Origin: Tachypleus tridentatus
Lineage: Eukaryota; Arthropoda; Merostomata; Xiphosura; Limulidae
DNA: 64,000 bases
Assembly: GCF_004210375.1 (NCBI RefSeq)
Contig: NC_134828.1
Location: forward strand, 24,544,400 to 24,608,399
Reading direction: 5' to 3'
Shown here: in pieces, positions 9,521 through 20,526 of the stretch
Numbering within the stretch: the first letter of the stretch is position 1
Layout: every line of letters begins with the position of its first letter
The notes under the pieces: generated by a model
Told to the model about the DNA's origin: nothing
Seen by the model: only the letters and a program-made list of their open reading frames with translations
Databases searched by the model: none
Made by a program: the position numbers and the translations under genes

Positions 9521-9787
9521 GTTTGTTTGTTCTTTGGAATTTCGCACAAAGCTACTCGAGGGCTATCTGTGCTAGCCGTCCCTAATTTAGCAGTGTAAGA
9601 CTAGAGGGAAGGCAGCTAGTCATCGCCAGCTCTTGGGCTACTCTTTTACCAACGAAAAGTGGGATTGACCGTCACATTATACACCCCCACGGCTGGGAGG
9701 GCGAGCATGTTTAGCGCGACGCGGGTGCGAACCCGCGACCCTCGGATTACGAGTCGCACGCATTACGCGCTTGGCCATGCCGGGCCC
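9521..9787 (-). mobile_element. SINE-A, well preserved, with target duplication
   Basis: Complete reverse copy ending TGGCCATGCCGGGCC. AGTGCGAA flanks both sides (9508-9515 and 9788-9795), so it inserted fairly recently. Confidence 0.93.
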
Positions 9788-9804
9788 AGTGCGAAAAAGC
9801 GGAG

Positions 9805-9892
9805 CCTGACAATGATGTATGATTATATGACAATGTCGTACAATGACGTATGATTATATGACAATGTCGTACAATGACGTATGATTATGTGA
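9805..9892. repeat. 31-bp tandem repeat, about 2.8 copies
   Basis: Units contain GACAATGTCGTACAATGACG and TATGATTATAT. The array starts about 18 bases after the SINE-A head. Confidence 0.85.
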
Positions 9893-9990
9893 CAACGTTG
9901 TATCTTTCTGATCAATATTTTTTTGTTTTAACACTAAAAAACAAAGATGTGTATAATCAGTGATGACGAGAAACCCACTTGTTGAGAAAA

Positions 9991-10027
9991 TTTATATGCA
10001 AAAACGGTAGCCGTTTTTGCATATAAA
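9991..10027. repeat. Perfect 17-bp inverted repeat with 3-base loop
   Basis: TTTATATGCAAAAACGG, the loop TAG, then the exact complement. It would form a perfect 17-bp hairpin in DNA or RNA. No T-run follows, so it is not a simple terminator. Origin unknown; it could be a remnant of element ends brought together. Confidence 0.9.
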
Positions 10028-10077
10028 AGATGTGTATAGGAATGTCTGTTTTAACCTCGTATTATACCAAAACTGTT

Positions 10078-10335
10078 CAGGCGTGCGACTCGTAATCTGA
10101 GAGTCGCGGGTTCGCATCCTCATCGCGCCAAACATGCTCGCCCTTTCAGCCGTGGGGGCGTTATAATGTCACAGTCAATCCCACTATTCGTTGGTAAAAG
10201 AGTAGCCCAAGAGTTGGCGGTGGGTGGTGATGACTAGCTGCCTTCCCTCTAGTCTTACACTGCTAAATTAGGGACGGCTAGCACAGATAGGACTCGAGTA
10301 GCTTTGTGCGAAATTCAAAAATAAAAACAAACAAG
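10078..10335 (+). mobile_element. SINE-A, 5'-truncated, with 11-bp target duplication
   Basis: The head starts inside box A (GCGTGCGACTCGTAATCTG) but CCAAAACTGTT flanks both ends (10067-10077 and 10336-10346). The truncation therefore happened during insertion, as expected of target-primed reverse transcription that stopped early. Confidence 0.92.
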
Positions 10336-10576
10336 CCAAAACTGTTAGTTAATTAATAAACCAAATGTAACACTCGCTACTAAAGATGACCCTTCAAATG
10401 TGAAGACAATTTTGTGAAAACACTTAACAATATTGTCTACATTAGAAGGATCATGGATCTGAGTTCTATTTTACCCCAACACATATTTTATCATTATTAT
10501 ACTGATAATAAAGCAACAAATAGCATTAATCCTTAAATTACTGACTTGTTGTTACACCGTTCACGTAGTACCGGTG

Positions 10577-10838
10577 GGTTTGTTTGTTTGTTTGTGAATT
10601 TCGCGCAAAGCTGCTCCAGGACTATCTGCACCAGTAGCCTCTAATTTAGCAGTGTAAGACTAGAGGGAAGGCAGCTAGTCATCACCACTAACACTTGAGC
10701 TTTTATCAACGAATAGCGGGATTCACTGTCATCTTATAACGCCCCACTGTTGAAAGGACGAACATGTTTGACGTGACGGGATTTCAAACCTGTGACCCTC
10801 AGATTGTGAGTCGAGCACCTGAACCACCTGGTGGGGCT
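10577..10838 (-). mobile_element. SINE-A, full length
   Basis: A GTTTGTTTGTTTG tail complement, central block with small deletions, box B complement (GGGATTTCAAACCTGTGACCC), and a head ending CCACCTGGTGGGGC. Confidence 0.85.
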
Positions 10839-10989
10839 CACTTATATAATATTGGGTATGTATTATTTCTTGTTACAACAGAACATTTGTCATAAGACAC
10901 TGACTACCAACATTAGGTGGACTCACTAATCTGTAAAACAGATTTCATAAAACGGTTTATGAAATTTACTGTAATGTTGATACTACTTT

Positions 10990-11388
10990 ACGCTGCGTAG
11001 GAAGTCATTTTGAGCGCTTAGGCCATTGCTACGTTTCCATTTTGAGAGGGTCTGAAAGCATAATCCCGAAATTTTTTTGAAAAGTTAAAGCTACAAGTTT
11101 GAATCTTGGGTCATTTTAACTACAAACACTGTATACAAACAGCGTAATGTACTGAATTACAATAAGCAAGTTTTAATATATAAGTTGTAGCTATAGACGC
11201 CATCAAAATGTGGACAGACCATGGTCGGAATGGCATTGTCGCTTCCTACGGCCCTGTATTTAGATAGGAGCTAGAAGTGCCTCAGTTCCAGGACCCAATG
11301 ATAATTTTATTCTATGTAAAATTAAATGGGATGTAGAACCCACAAAATTATTAGCCGCTGGGCCCAAACAACCTTAAATCCGCCACTG
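10990..11388 (-). mobile_element. Decayed hAT-like non-autonomous element (end at 11388)
   Basis: The right edge reads CTTAAATCCGCCACTG, the complement of a CAGTGGCGGA-type hAT terminus. The interior contains GAGAGGGTCTGAAAGCATAATCCCGAAATT, which resembles the GGGGTCCGGGGGCATGCTCCCCC lead-in common in arthropod hAT elements. I cannot find a clean opposite terminus or the 8-bp duplication, so the left limit is approximate. Confidence 0.4.
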
Positions 11389-11389
11389 A

Positions 11390-12200
11390 TGTGTTTTTCT
11401 TTTGTGTATGTGTGTGTGATTTATATGTTATTAAGAAATCTGTAAACCCAAAAGGAGTTTAATTGGAATATACAGTTTAGGAATATCTCTTTAACAAAAA
11501 CTGATAACCGCACTCATGTGTGGCTTCAGAGCTTATAGCTGTAGTATGAAGACACAGTGTTCATTTTCTAACTTCTTATTTTAATGTAGAAACCTTTAAA
11601 TATTTTATATAGTTTTCGCTTGGCACACGGTCCAGAAAGCTATTAGCTGACTTCGTTCTAGCTGTTTTTATTACATTGTTGCTCTCTTCTAGTAATACCT
11701 GCTCTGCCTGGTAGATATTACTGTAAAGCTGCACTTTATGCAAGAAAGCTTACGACACTGCTATTTATACTAAATGATATTTAGAGGTTATGGCCTTTCC
11801 TAAGTTGAATCAGCATGACCATTCACGTGGTAACGCTAGTCGCTGAGGGTAAATCTGACGTTTCTCTTTAAATAAGAAATCTAAACATTCTATAAGGAAT
11901 CTCAACTGAGTTGATCGATCGGAATGCATCCTGAGGAAAGAAAATTTGTTGATCAGTTTACAAGTCCAGTAGCAAGTGGTTCTCAGTGTCCAGAAAGCAT
12001 TTATACAACACACCCTATATTTGTCCACTGATTTGAATAAAAATTGCTTTCATCGTGTCCAGTCTGCACATTTCTTTGCTTGAACTCATTTACCTCAGTC
12101 AAGTTCGGACTTCTTAATTCGTTCTGCCGATCCTCCTTTTATAAAGCAGACCTACTTAGCATTCTCTGAGGAAATAGTGTAAAAAAAACACCACATAACG
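11390..12200. other. Intergenic sequence, nothing recognised
   Basis: No supportable gene or repeat. The 72-codon minus ORF at 11810-12028 has no recognisable motif. Confidence 0.4.
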
Positions 12201-12202
12201 AA

Positions 12203-12257
12203 CGATGGGCACAATACAGATAGCCCATTGTGTAGGTTTATGGTTAAAGTAAGCAAC
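12203..12257 (+). mobile_element. SINE-B 3' tail fragment
   Basis: GATGGGCACAATACAGATAGCCCATTGTGTAGGTTTATGG matches the last third of SINE-B. The head is missing. Confidence 0.55.
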
Positions 12258-12311
12258 TACGAAACTTACAGGAGTATGTACGTCACTGATAAACCTTTGA
12301 TTATTTGAATT

Positions 12312-12427
12312 TTGTAATTAAGCACCGAGCTAAACAATGGACTATCGATGCTGTGCCCACCACGGGTATCGAAAACCGGGTTTTAGCGTTGTAAGTCTGC
12401 AGATATGCCTCTGTGCCACTGGGGCAT
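12312..12427 (-). mobile_element. SINE-B, reverse, well preserved
   Basis: It reads TGCCCACCACGGGTATCGAA, AACCGGGTTTTAGCGTTGTAAG and a box A complement ending GTGCCACTGGGGC. Confidence 0.8.
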
Positions 12428-12444
12428 ATGGCTAAACTTTTTAT

Positions 12445-12533
12445 TCACTGTGGCTTAAACCTCCGAGGATTTCAAAACCCAAATTTTAGCGTCAAAAGTT
12501 CGCAGACTTACCACTAAGCTACAAGAGGGTGAC
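12445..12533 (-). mobile_element. SINE-B/C head fragment, reverse
   Basis: AGGATTTCAAAACCCAAATTTTAGCG is a degraded box B complement, and ACTTACCACTAAGCTAC is a box A complement. Confidence 0.55.
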
Positions 12534-12759
12534 TGCTGCTCCTTTAACACTGACAATCGTATACATTTATCGAGAGTAAGAGGTTAAGTAACTGCATCCA
12601 GCACCTCATTATGACATTAATCTTTGTTTGGACTAAGAAATGTATTAGTTACTTGCAGCGACAGTTTTAGCCCCATCTACATACGCTTGACTTCTTACAA
12701 AGATGTAATAGTTAAAAGTTGCAAATATATATGTTAACAAAATACTGTAAGTGAAGTTT

Positions 12760-12868
12760 TATTTATTTAAGAGCAAAGTTTTCCAATAGGCTATTTATGC
12801 TACGCCTACCATGAGTAGTCGAAACCCTGATTTTAGCGTTATGAACCTTCAGATTTACTCTGAGGTCA
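12760..12868 (-). mobile_element. SINE-B, reverse, decayed
   Basis: AAGAGCAAAGTTTTCCAATAGGC is the tail complement, GTCGAAACCCTGATTTTAGC the box B region, and TTCAGATTTACTCTGAGGTC the head end. Confidence 0.6.
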
Positions 12869-13007
12869 TTTCATAACTTGATTTTCATTTTATTTTAAAC
12901 GAACTTTAAATCAGTACAAGTTGATTCAGCGCCCACATTTAAATATTGTCTCATGATAACAATAAACTTTTTGGTTTTTACACACCCGTCCTCTGATAGG
13001 TGTATTA

Positions 13008-13119
13008 CTTGCAATTATTTTAATAAACTGCATGAACTACATAGACGATCCTTTAAAATGTACCTTGCAATTATTTTAATAAACTGCATAAACTACACAG
13101 ACGATCCTTTAGAATGTAT
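13008..13119. repeat. 56-bp direct duplication
   Basis: Two adjacent copies (13008-13063 and 13064-13119) starting CTTGCAATTATTTTAATAAA, differing at a few sites. The 60-codon ORF here is a by-product. Confidence 0.9.
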
Positions 13120-13202
13120 CCGACTTACTAAATAACAGTTCGTAACACACAAGCATCAAACAAAGAACATATAAATATTTTTTCATATCAAAACAATTCA
13201 TG

Positions 13203-13306
13203 TTTGTTGGTTATTTGTCAAGCACTAGGCTATAAAATGTTGTATTTCTTGCAGGCATCGAATCCCGGATTTTAGTGTAACAAGTGTTCAAGCTTACCGC
13301 AGTATA
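13203..13306 (-). mobile_element. SINE-B/C, reverse, decayed
   Basis: A TTGTCAAGCACTAGGCTATA tail complement, GCATCGAATCCCGGATTTTAG box B complement and AGCTTACCGC head end. Confidence 0.55.
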
Positions 13307-13430
13307 CAGGAAAATAATGTTGAAACCCCACCATCGACCTTCTTAGATCATCTTTAGGTTAACAACGAAGATGATGATCTAGATGGTCATTTTTTTGTTT
13401 CTGCAAGTCGTTTAGTTCTGTGTAGTTTGA

Positions 13431-13706
13431 GGGCCTGCCATGAACAGGTGGGTTACAAGCGTTCAATTCGTAATCCGATGGTCGCGGGTCTGAACTCCCC
13501 GTCGCATCATACATGCTTGGCTCCTTCAGTCGTGGGGACGTTATAATGTTCAGCCACTCCACTATTCGTTAGTAAAAAAAAAGAGTGCCCTGTTGGCGGT
13601 GGGATGGTGAGGACAGTTGCCTTCTCTAGTCTTACACTGCTAAATCAGGGACGGCTAGCGCATATAGCCCTTGAATAGCTTTGCACGAAATTCAAAACAA
13701 ACAAAC
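13431..13706 (+). mobile_element. SINE-A, full length
   Basis: Head GGGCCTGCCATGAACAGGTG, box B GGTCGCGGGTCTGAACTCC, central block with a short A-rich expansion near 13576, and tail TTTGCACGAAATTC with a CAAA-repeat end. Confidence 0.88.
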
Positions 13707-13709
13707 CAA

Positions 13710-14190
13710 GTCAGGAATACAGTATCGAACTTTGTTACCTGTGTAGATAGAAACTGTGAGTCACTAGAAGTGATGGAAAACATTTGAAAATTCTGCACAA
13801 TGAAACTGTAATGTACATAAATATTCAACATCCATTCTGTTTTGGTTGACTCAGATACATTGGTTCTATTGTCTTTACATTGAGTGTCTAATACGATTTT
13901 TAAGAATGTTAGTAACACCTTTTTTTTTACTATTGATATGCTGAAGATGTGGGTGGAAACTACATGTTAGTACCATAAGTATTTTAAAAAATTGTCTCCA
14001 GACTAGGAAATATAAAAACCAGATGCACATATTATACTAATGTTGATAAACCATTAGTGCCATGCTTTAAGATAATAAGAAATGTGTTATGGTCTGTAGC
14101 TTCTCATGATTCCTTTTACCGTTTTGGTCACTAGATGTGTTGTTTTTATGCACGGCGTTGATGTGGGTGAATAAAACCAAATAATTATGG
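13710..14190. other. Intergenic sequence, nothing recognised
   Basis: No supportable feature. The 87-codon minus ORF (13655-13918) begins in unique sequence, ends in the SINE tail and shows no motif. Confidence 0.4.
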
Positions 14191-14420
14191 GTTTGGTTTG
14201 TTTTAATTTCCTTTTAAAGCTACACGAGCTATCTGCTAGCAGTGTAAGACTAGGGGAAGGCAGCTAGTCATCACCACCACCATAAGTCTTGGGCTACTCT
14301 TTTACCAACGAATAGTGGGGAGTGACTGTCACATTATAAAAGAAAAAAAAAAGAAAAGCATACGGCTGAACGGGCAGGCATGTTTGGTGCGACAGGGTTC
14401 GAACCCGCGACCCTCAATTT
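14191..14420 (-). mobile_element. SINE-A, reverse, with internal A-rich insertion
   Basis: The tail complement and central block are recognisable. An A/G-rich insertion sits at 14337-14360, and the copy ends after box B (GAACCCGCGACCCTCA), so its outer head is missing. Confidence 0.8.
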
Positions 14421-14628
14421 AGCAAAACACAATGGTGGCATTTTCTTCAAAACATTCCGTCGTCGTGGAACCGACAACTTGGAAGAAATGTATCAACGAA
14501 TCTAAAACGTCACATTACATAAACTTAATGTTTAAAATCAGAAAGATACAAGTGTCTGCGTGACGTAGCTACCTCAGTAGAGGTAGTTTTTTCCTTCTAC
14601 AAGAACGATGGAATAGTGCGAACCTAAA

Positions 14629-15128
14629 NNNNNNNNNNNNNNNNNNNNNNNNNNNNNNNNNNNNNNNNNNNNNNNNNNNNNNNNNNNNNNNNNNNNNNNN
14701 NNNNNNNNNNNNNNNNNNNNNNNNNNNNNNNNNNNNNNNNNNNNNNNNNNNNNNNNNNNNNNNNNNNNNNNNNNNNNNNNNNNNNNNNNNNNNNNNNNNN
14801 NNNNNNNNNNNNNNNNNNNNNNNNNNNNNNNNNNNNNNNNNNNNNNNNNNNNNNNNNNNNNNNNNNNNNNNNNNNNNNNNNNNNNNNNNNNNNNNNNNNN
14901 NNNNNNNNNNNNNNNNNNNNNNNNNNNNNNNNNNNNNNNNNNNNNNNNNNNNNNNNNNNNNNNNNNNNNNNNNNNNNNNNNNNNNNNNNNNNNNNNNNNN
15001 NNNNNNNNNNNNNNNNNNNNNNNNNNNNNNNNNNNNNNNNNNNNNNNNNNNNNNNNNNNNNNNNNNNNNNNNNNNNNNNNNNNNNNNNNNNNNNNNNNNN
15101 NNNNNNNNNNNNNNNNNNNNNNNNNNNN
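14629..15128. other. Assembly gap of exactly 500 N
   Basis: A round-number N run, so a scaffold join of unknown true size. The sequence to its right starts inside a SINE-A tail, which suggests assembly broke in a repeat. Confidence 0.99.
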
Positions 15129-15197
15129 TTTATTACTTCTAAATTATGGACGGATACCGCATATATCGAGTAGCTTTCTCAGAAATAAAACAAACAA
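15129..15197 (+). mobile_element. SINE-A 3' tail cut by the assembly gap
   Basis: It reads ACTTCTAAATTATGGACGG, then TATCGAGTAGCTTTC and AAACAAACAAAG, the end of a plus-strand SINE-A whose 5' part lies in the gap. Confidence 0.7.
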
Positions 15198-15199
15198 AG

Positions 15200-16517
15200 A
15201 TAAATCATTTTTCGTGACAAGGAACTACAGTGGGCGTTTTCAAGTACTGCCTGGCCGGTATGGGTAATGTAAATTACCCAACCTGCATGGAAGTTAATAT
15301 AACGTCATGGGTAGAACAGCACATGTCACTTTTACATTTTGATATTACGTCATGGTAGTCTGATGCTATCTAAAACTGATCACTCTTAGACAATGGTTGG
15401 TAACAGTTCTTTCTGATCATAAAAGTATTGCTCAGACCGAACATCTAAAATTTCAGAAGTAGGGTGTCCCTTGTACTTAATGGTATTTGAAGCCATAGGA
15501 TTGTGGATCAACTTGGGGTACCAGGACCATTCAGAAAGAGGTCTGTAAAAAGTAGCACCCAGCCATCGTAAACAAAGAATCAACGCAAAGATCAGTGACA
15601 AAAACTGATCACGTGGTAGGAGCATCAGTACATAACACAATCAAAAAATATCTCCGCCTCAAAACGAATCATACAGGGTTTAGGTCCATAAAGATAAACT
15701 TTTCAATCATACTTTTCCTTTAACCGGTGCATATAAAGTCGTACAGACCAAGATGTCAAACTTATTGTTATGTGATTAGAGTATTTAAAAGGGTGCCGGA
15801 AAACTATCATTCCACATAAACTAGACGGATTACGAAAAACGTGGAGAGTGGTGTATTATAGGCATGATAATTTACGACGCTGTCTTTTGTAATAAAACAA
15901 TGCTTCAGGGCTATTGACAAGATACACGGTTTTTAGAAAGAACAAGACCGGATGTGGCAAATGGACTGTAGCGACGTGGTGAAGTTTTAAAGTCGTTGTG
16001 ATATATCTCTCTCAACTCTGTATTGAATTTAAATATGGATATTTTTTCCCATATACGCCTGCACACAGGAAAAATGCAATTTTGTTTGTTATAGAATTTA
16101 ACTCAGATATATAAAAACTTATATGCATAGCCAACCCTAATTTTGGAAACAAAACAGACAACAAGGAGCAGATAGTCAACACTACCCACAGTTTTCTTTG
16201 GGCTGCTCTCATCTATTCGAATAGTGTGATTTAATTATTATTCTTATGATGTGCACACGATCCAAAACTCGGGCGAGCTTTTGTTGTTGTTGTTTTTTTC
16301 AGAAACGGATCGCCAATCATGAACCCTTGGATTCACGTACCACATATGTTAACCAGTAGGCCACATCTACTCCAATGTGATTCTGTATTATAGGACAGAA
16401 ACTATTTTAAGTGTTTTTATTGTTTCTGGTGTGGATTTAGTGAAAAAAAAATATTTCTATCAAAGGACAAAAGGTGGCCAACAAAAAAAGTCTGTTATAT
16501 AACTCTCACTCCTTTTT
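15200..16517. other. Non-repetitive stretch with one unidentified ORF
   Basis: No known repeat seen. A minus-strand 84-codon ORF (15386-15640) has a hydrophobic segment (FLSLIFALILCLRWLGA) and then a polar end (HPTSEILDVRSEQYFY). I recognise no family and no splice sites frame it clearly, so I do not call it a gene. Near 15250-15290 a short imperfect palindrome surrounds GGGTAATGTAAATTACCC. Confidence 0.35.
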
Positions 16518-16779
16518 GGCCCGGTAGGCCAGGTGGTTAAGGCACTCGACTCGTAATCTGGGGTCGCGGGTTCGAATCCCGTCACACCAAATATGTTCGC
16601 CCTTTCATCCGTGGAAGCATTCTAAAGTGATGGTCAATTCCACTATTCGTTGGTAAAGAGTAGCTCAAAGGCATTTGGTGATATAGCTGCCTTTCTCCTC
16701 TAGTCTTAAGTTGCGTTGGACGGACGGATAGCGCAGATAGCTCTCATGTAGCTATGCGCTAAATTAAAACAAAAAACAA
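16518..16779 (+). mobile_element. SINE-A, full length
   Basis: Head GGCCCGGTAGGCCAGGTGGT and box B GTCGCGGGTTCGAATCCCG are intact and closest to a real tRNA gene among copies here. The central block has lost part of the GGCGGTGGGTGG segment. Confidence 0.9.
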
Positions 16780-16980
16780 GTACTGCCTATTGGACTTTCA
16801 GGGCAAAAAAATAACAACCTTGTACCAATCTCATTATTCAGTGTCTAAACGTGAGAACTTTAATAATAGTTTACAACAAGGATTTATACTAACTGTTTAT
16901 CTTCCATATAAGTAATCATATCTGAACACATCTGAGTCATAATGTAGACACAGCAAGCCAACAACAACGTTTCTAAAGTA

Positions 16981-17215
16981 AGTTTGGTTTAGTTTGAATT
17001 TCGCGCAAAAGCTATCTGCGCTAGCAGGCTAATTTAGTAGTGTAAGACTAGAGGGTGGGCAGCTAGTCATCACCACCCACCGCCAACTCTTGTGCTACTT
17101 TACCAACGAATAGTGTGATTGACCATCACATTATCCCCGACTAAAGTGCGATCATGTTTGGTGTAACGGGAATCCGCGACTCTTACGAGTCTGCTCTTCC
17201 TAAACCTGCTGGGCC
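16981..17215 (-). mobile_element. SINE-A, reverse, with box B deletion
   Basis: Tail complement (GAATTTCGCGCAAAAGC) and central block are clear. Box B is reduced to GGGAATCCGCGACTC, which should abolish internal pol III promoter function in this copy. Confidence 0.85.
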
Positions 17216-17330
17216 TTTTAAAAGTAAGTTTAATGCTATACTTTACCACATGTCGCAACTTGTTTGATTACGATAAATCCTAACTCAGCAAGTTATTTCA
17301 AGCAGTAATAAAGATTTTAACTTCTAAGTT

Positions 17331-17442
17331 GCCTCCCGCTAGTACGGCGGTATGTCTTCAGTTTACAACGCTAAAATGGGGTTCGATTCCCCGGTGGGCT
17401 CAGCAGATAGCCTGATGTAGCTTTGCTATAAAGAAAGCACAC
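17331..17442 (+). mobile_element. SINE-C with 11-bp target duplication
   Basis: Head GCCTCCCGCTAGTACGGCGG, box B GGGGTTCGATTCCCC, and tail CAGATAGCCTGATGTAGC with an AAGAAAGCACACAC end. ACTTCTAAGTT flanks both sides (17320-17330, 17443-17453). This is the clearest SINE-C here. Confidence 0.9.
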
Positions 17443-17454
17443 ACTTCTAAGTTT

Positions 17455-18010
17455 ATAATATTAAAATATATCCTGCTTAAAATATATTATATATATATAT
17501 ACATGTATGTATGTATATATATGTGAAATAACCAACACATGTACGTGGGTTGCTGAGTAAGAATGAGGTACTATAACTCTAATATTAGGGTTTCATATGG
17601 AATATACAATCCAATAACGGACAGTTTCGAGATTAAGAAAAAAGGATAAATTGAAATACCTTGTTTGAAAGTGTTTATATTTGAGGGAGGCCTGAGGGTA
17701 GTCTGTTTATGAGAATAAATGCACCCCGTTTTCAGTTTTCTTTGCATAACACTCCTGTCTTGTGGACTGTTTTACAGGCAGTTTTGTGACTTTCTCATTT
17801 GGTGTTTCAAATATTGGATCTCACGAAAGTTATGCCTCATACACAAAAGTACTATCTCCAGAACAATCAACGTGAATTTCTTGATTACTTTAAGTCAGTG
17901 TGTTTTTTTTATTATTTCTTATAAAGAAGGAAGAAAAACAACTTTTGTTTTTCTAAAAAAACTCACATCAAGAACAACATTTTATCTGGATGATATAAAT
18001 CAAATTGTGA
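17455..18010. other. Unique sequence with an AT microsatellite
   Basis: A TATATATA/TATGTATG microsatellite lies at about 17486-17523. A 117-codon hydrophobic plus-strand ORF (17719-18072) runs into the next SINE and has no recognisable motif, so I leave it out. Confidence 0.45.
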
Positions 18011-18272
18011 TTGGTTTGGTTTTGAATTTCAAGCAGCTGAGGACTATCTGCGCTAGCCCGCCACTAATTTAGCAGTGTAAGACTAGAGGGAAGGCAGCTA
18101 GTCATCCCTACCCACCGCTTGGGCTACTCTTTTACCAATGAATAGTGGGATTTACCGTCACATTATAACGCGCCCCGGCTGAAAGGGCGAGCATGTTTGG
18201 TGTGAGGAGGATTCGGACACGCGACCTCAGGTTACGAGTCGAGTGCCTTAACCATCTGGCCATGCCAGGGCC
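18011..18272 (-). mobile_element. SINE-A, full length, reverse
   Basis: TTGAATTTCAAGCAGCTGAG is a shortened tail complement. The central block, box B complement and CCATGCCAGGGCC head end are present. Confidence 0.88.
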
Positions 18273-18678
18273 TCTAATTTTAACTGTTTAGATTAGTTTT
18301 AGTTATTAAGATGACGAAACCGAAAGTTCTTCCTTTGTCAGATTTTAGTAAATTAAAACAGTAAGTAACTGTATGAATATACAGAATATGACTAGAAATA
18401 TTGATTGTAAAAGTAGCATAGAAAACCAAATCTACTGATTTTAAAATTGTCAGCTTTATTTCCCGTTTATGTCGCCTTAGGTTTAAAGTTCTCTCTCGAT
18501 ATATCTCTAATCCTGACTTATCAGATCGTTTATCTCACCAAAATATACTAAGGAGGACAGTACTAAGATCTAAACAAATTGAGCTGATGTTTCGCTATCT
18601 CATTCAATAACTTCATTATAACTGATGAACAAACAAACAAAAGAAGGGCGAAAAAAAAGATCATCTTACTGTTAGCAG

Positions 18679-18835
18679 TCACTTTACGAAAAAGTGAAAA
18701 CAGTTTTCCGAAATTCCACAGAGGAGAAGAATTCTTCTTGTCAAACGCAAGTCTTGCTCGGAGGGAGGGTAGTGTCGTGGTTGAAGCGAAAGAAGTTTCT
18801 CAAGTGAATGCACGAGACAGTCTAGAGGGCTGCTG
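18679..18835 (+). other. Candidate unidentified exon
   Basis: GC-richer than its surroundings. A possible acceptor (CTTACTGTTAGCAG, ending 18678) and a strong donor (CTG/GTAAGTG at 18836) bound 157 bases. The frame reads through without a stop and includes FFLSNASLARREG, then SVVVEAKEVSQVNARD. I recognise no protein and see no partner exon. It could be an internal coding exon, a 5' untranslated exon or chance. Confidence 0.2.
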
Positions 18836-19126
18836 GTAAGTGCTGCCCTATCTTGCGATGCTGAGCATGATGGGATACGTTTGAATAAGATGTTAAAGAA
18901 TTAATGTAAAAAAACAGAAGAAAATGTAAGGGTAAACAATACGCATTGGATTCGAAAGAAAATTATCAGAAACGCAATAATATAGAAATAGTTGAGATAT
19001 ATATATGTATTTATACATATAAGTGTAACACAACTACTGTTGCCTTCTTATACGTGGAATGAGTCCTCGTTACAGACTGCATAGTCCACAGCGTTGTGAA
19101 GTTAGACATCTTTAGAAAAAGTCACT

Positions 19127-19403
19127 GATTCAATATTCACAGGTCACGTTATGCAGTCCTACTCCTTTAGGAAGCCATCAATTGAATATATTGAGTCACT
19201 GGTCACGTTGTGATGCCGTACACGATAAGAAGTCACCGATTCAATATATTCAGTTTACAGGTCACGTTGTGATGCAAAACGCCTGTATAAGAAGTCACCG
19301 ATTCAATATATTCAGTTTACAGGTCACGTTGTGATGCAAAACGCCTCTATAAGAAGTCACCGATTCAATATATTCAGTTTACAGGTCACGTTGTAAAGTC
19401 GTA
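19127..19403. repeat. 62-bp tandem repeat, about 4.5 copies
   Basis: Units contain GGTCACGTTGTGATGC, AAGAAGTCACCGATTC and AATATATTCAGTTTACA. The middle copies (19261-19322 and following) are nearly identical; the first is diverged. Confidence 0.9.
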
Positions 19404-19636
19404 CAATGAGAATAAAACTTCGCATTTCTTAAAAGCTCGTCACAGTTTACTTTACTATAAACATTAAGACACATGAGATATCAACTTATAACAGCGTTTG
19501 TGATTACATAACTTAAACAGTTGTTGAACACTAAATGTTACTCGAATCGTTCAAATTGTAACATATAATTATTCCATGTTCATAATATTTTTCTCAAAAT
19601 ATTAAAGGGTTTAAAGAATTCCTAATGTGAAACAAA

Positions 19637-19909
19637 GTTTTGTTTGTTTGTTTGTTTTGAATTTCGCACAAAGCTCGAGATCTATCTGTGCTAGCCGTCC
19701 CTAATTTAGCAGTGTAAGACTAGAGGGAAGGCAGCTAGTCATCACCACCCACCGCCAACTCTTGGGCTACTCTTTACCAACGAATAGTGGGATTGACTGT
19801 CACATTATAACGCCCCACTGGGGGGCGGGCATGTTTGGCGCGACGGAGATGCGAACCCGCGACCCTCAGATTACGAGTCGCGCCTTAACACGCTTGGCCA
19901 TGCCGGGCC
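19637..19909 (-). mobile_element. SINE-A, well preserved, reverse
   Basis: Tail of four TTTG-type repeats, intact central block, box B complement (GATGCGAACCCGCGACCCTC) and head end TGGCCATGCCGGGCC. The 119-codon plus ORF starting at 19762 reads through it and is spurious. Confidence 0.93.
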
Positions 19910-20094
19910 ATGAAGAAAGAAATATTTACGGGTATATTTCAAAACAGCGCCCACCGAACGTGGTTAATTTAAATTACAAGTTACTTAAATATTATTGTGT
20001 GTGGTGTGGTATTCAACTATTTGACGCCAAACCTAATGTGTATTACACCAGCTCCAAACTTCATGAACCAAACGAACCAATTTCAAAACAAGAG

Positions 20095-20312
20095 TTTTTT
20101 TCTTCTTTTGAATTTCTTTAAAGCTACTCGAGGGGCTATCTGCGCTCGCCGTCTAATTTAGTAGTGTAAGACTAGAGGGAAGGCAGCTAGCCATCACCAC
20201 CCACCGCCAACTCTTGGACTACTCTTTCACCAACAAATAGTGGGATTGATCTTATATTATCACGCCCCCACGGTTGAAAGGGTAAGCACATTTTGTGTGC
20301 GAGTCAGAGTCT
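20095..20312 (-). mobile_element. SINE-A, reverse, head truncated
   Basis: The tail complement (GAATTTCTTTAAAGCTACTC) and central block through ACGGTTGAAAGGGTAAGC are present. Box B and the outer head are lost. Confidence 0.8.
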
Positions 20313-20526
20313 AACCACCCACATAGGCAGCGAGCTGTCAAAACTAGAAACTTACGAAATGTCATTATTAGCGCAGGACAAAATATAATATGGTATGAAA
20401 CTAGAACAACCTACTACAAACTTTTCCTGGTATTATTCTGTTTATAGAATATGTTACGATAATTAACTTTTTTTTTAAAAAAAAAGGAAGTTTTTCAATA
20501 TTCTAATTTTAAATGTTCAATTAATG

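Noticed and set aside
15386..15640. 84-codon minus ORF with a hydrophobic segment and polar end
   Set aside because: It looks somewhat protein-like, but I know no family, the splice context is unclear and there is no neighbouring exon; left as unexplained.
16518..16600. Possible genuine tRNA gene
   Set aside because: Box A and box B are good, but the sequence continues into the SINE-A centre and tail, and the region does not fold into a complete cloverleaf with acceptor stem by eye.
17719..18072. 117-codon hydrophobic ORF
   Set aside because: AT-rich composition produces hydrophobic codons by chance; the end is coded by a SINE-A and no motif is recognisable.
19762..20121. 119-codon ORF
   Set aside because: It begins in a SINE-A and continues into the next one; no protein family.
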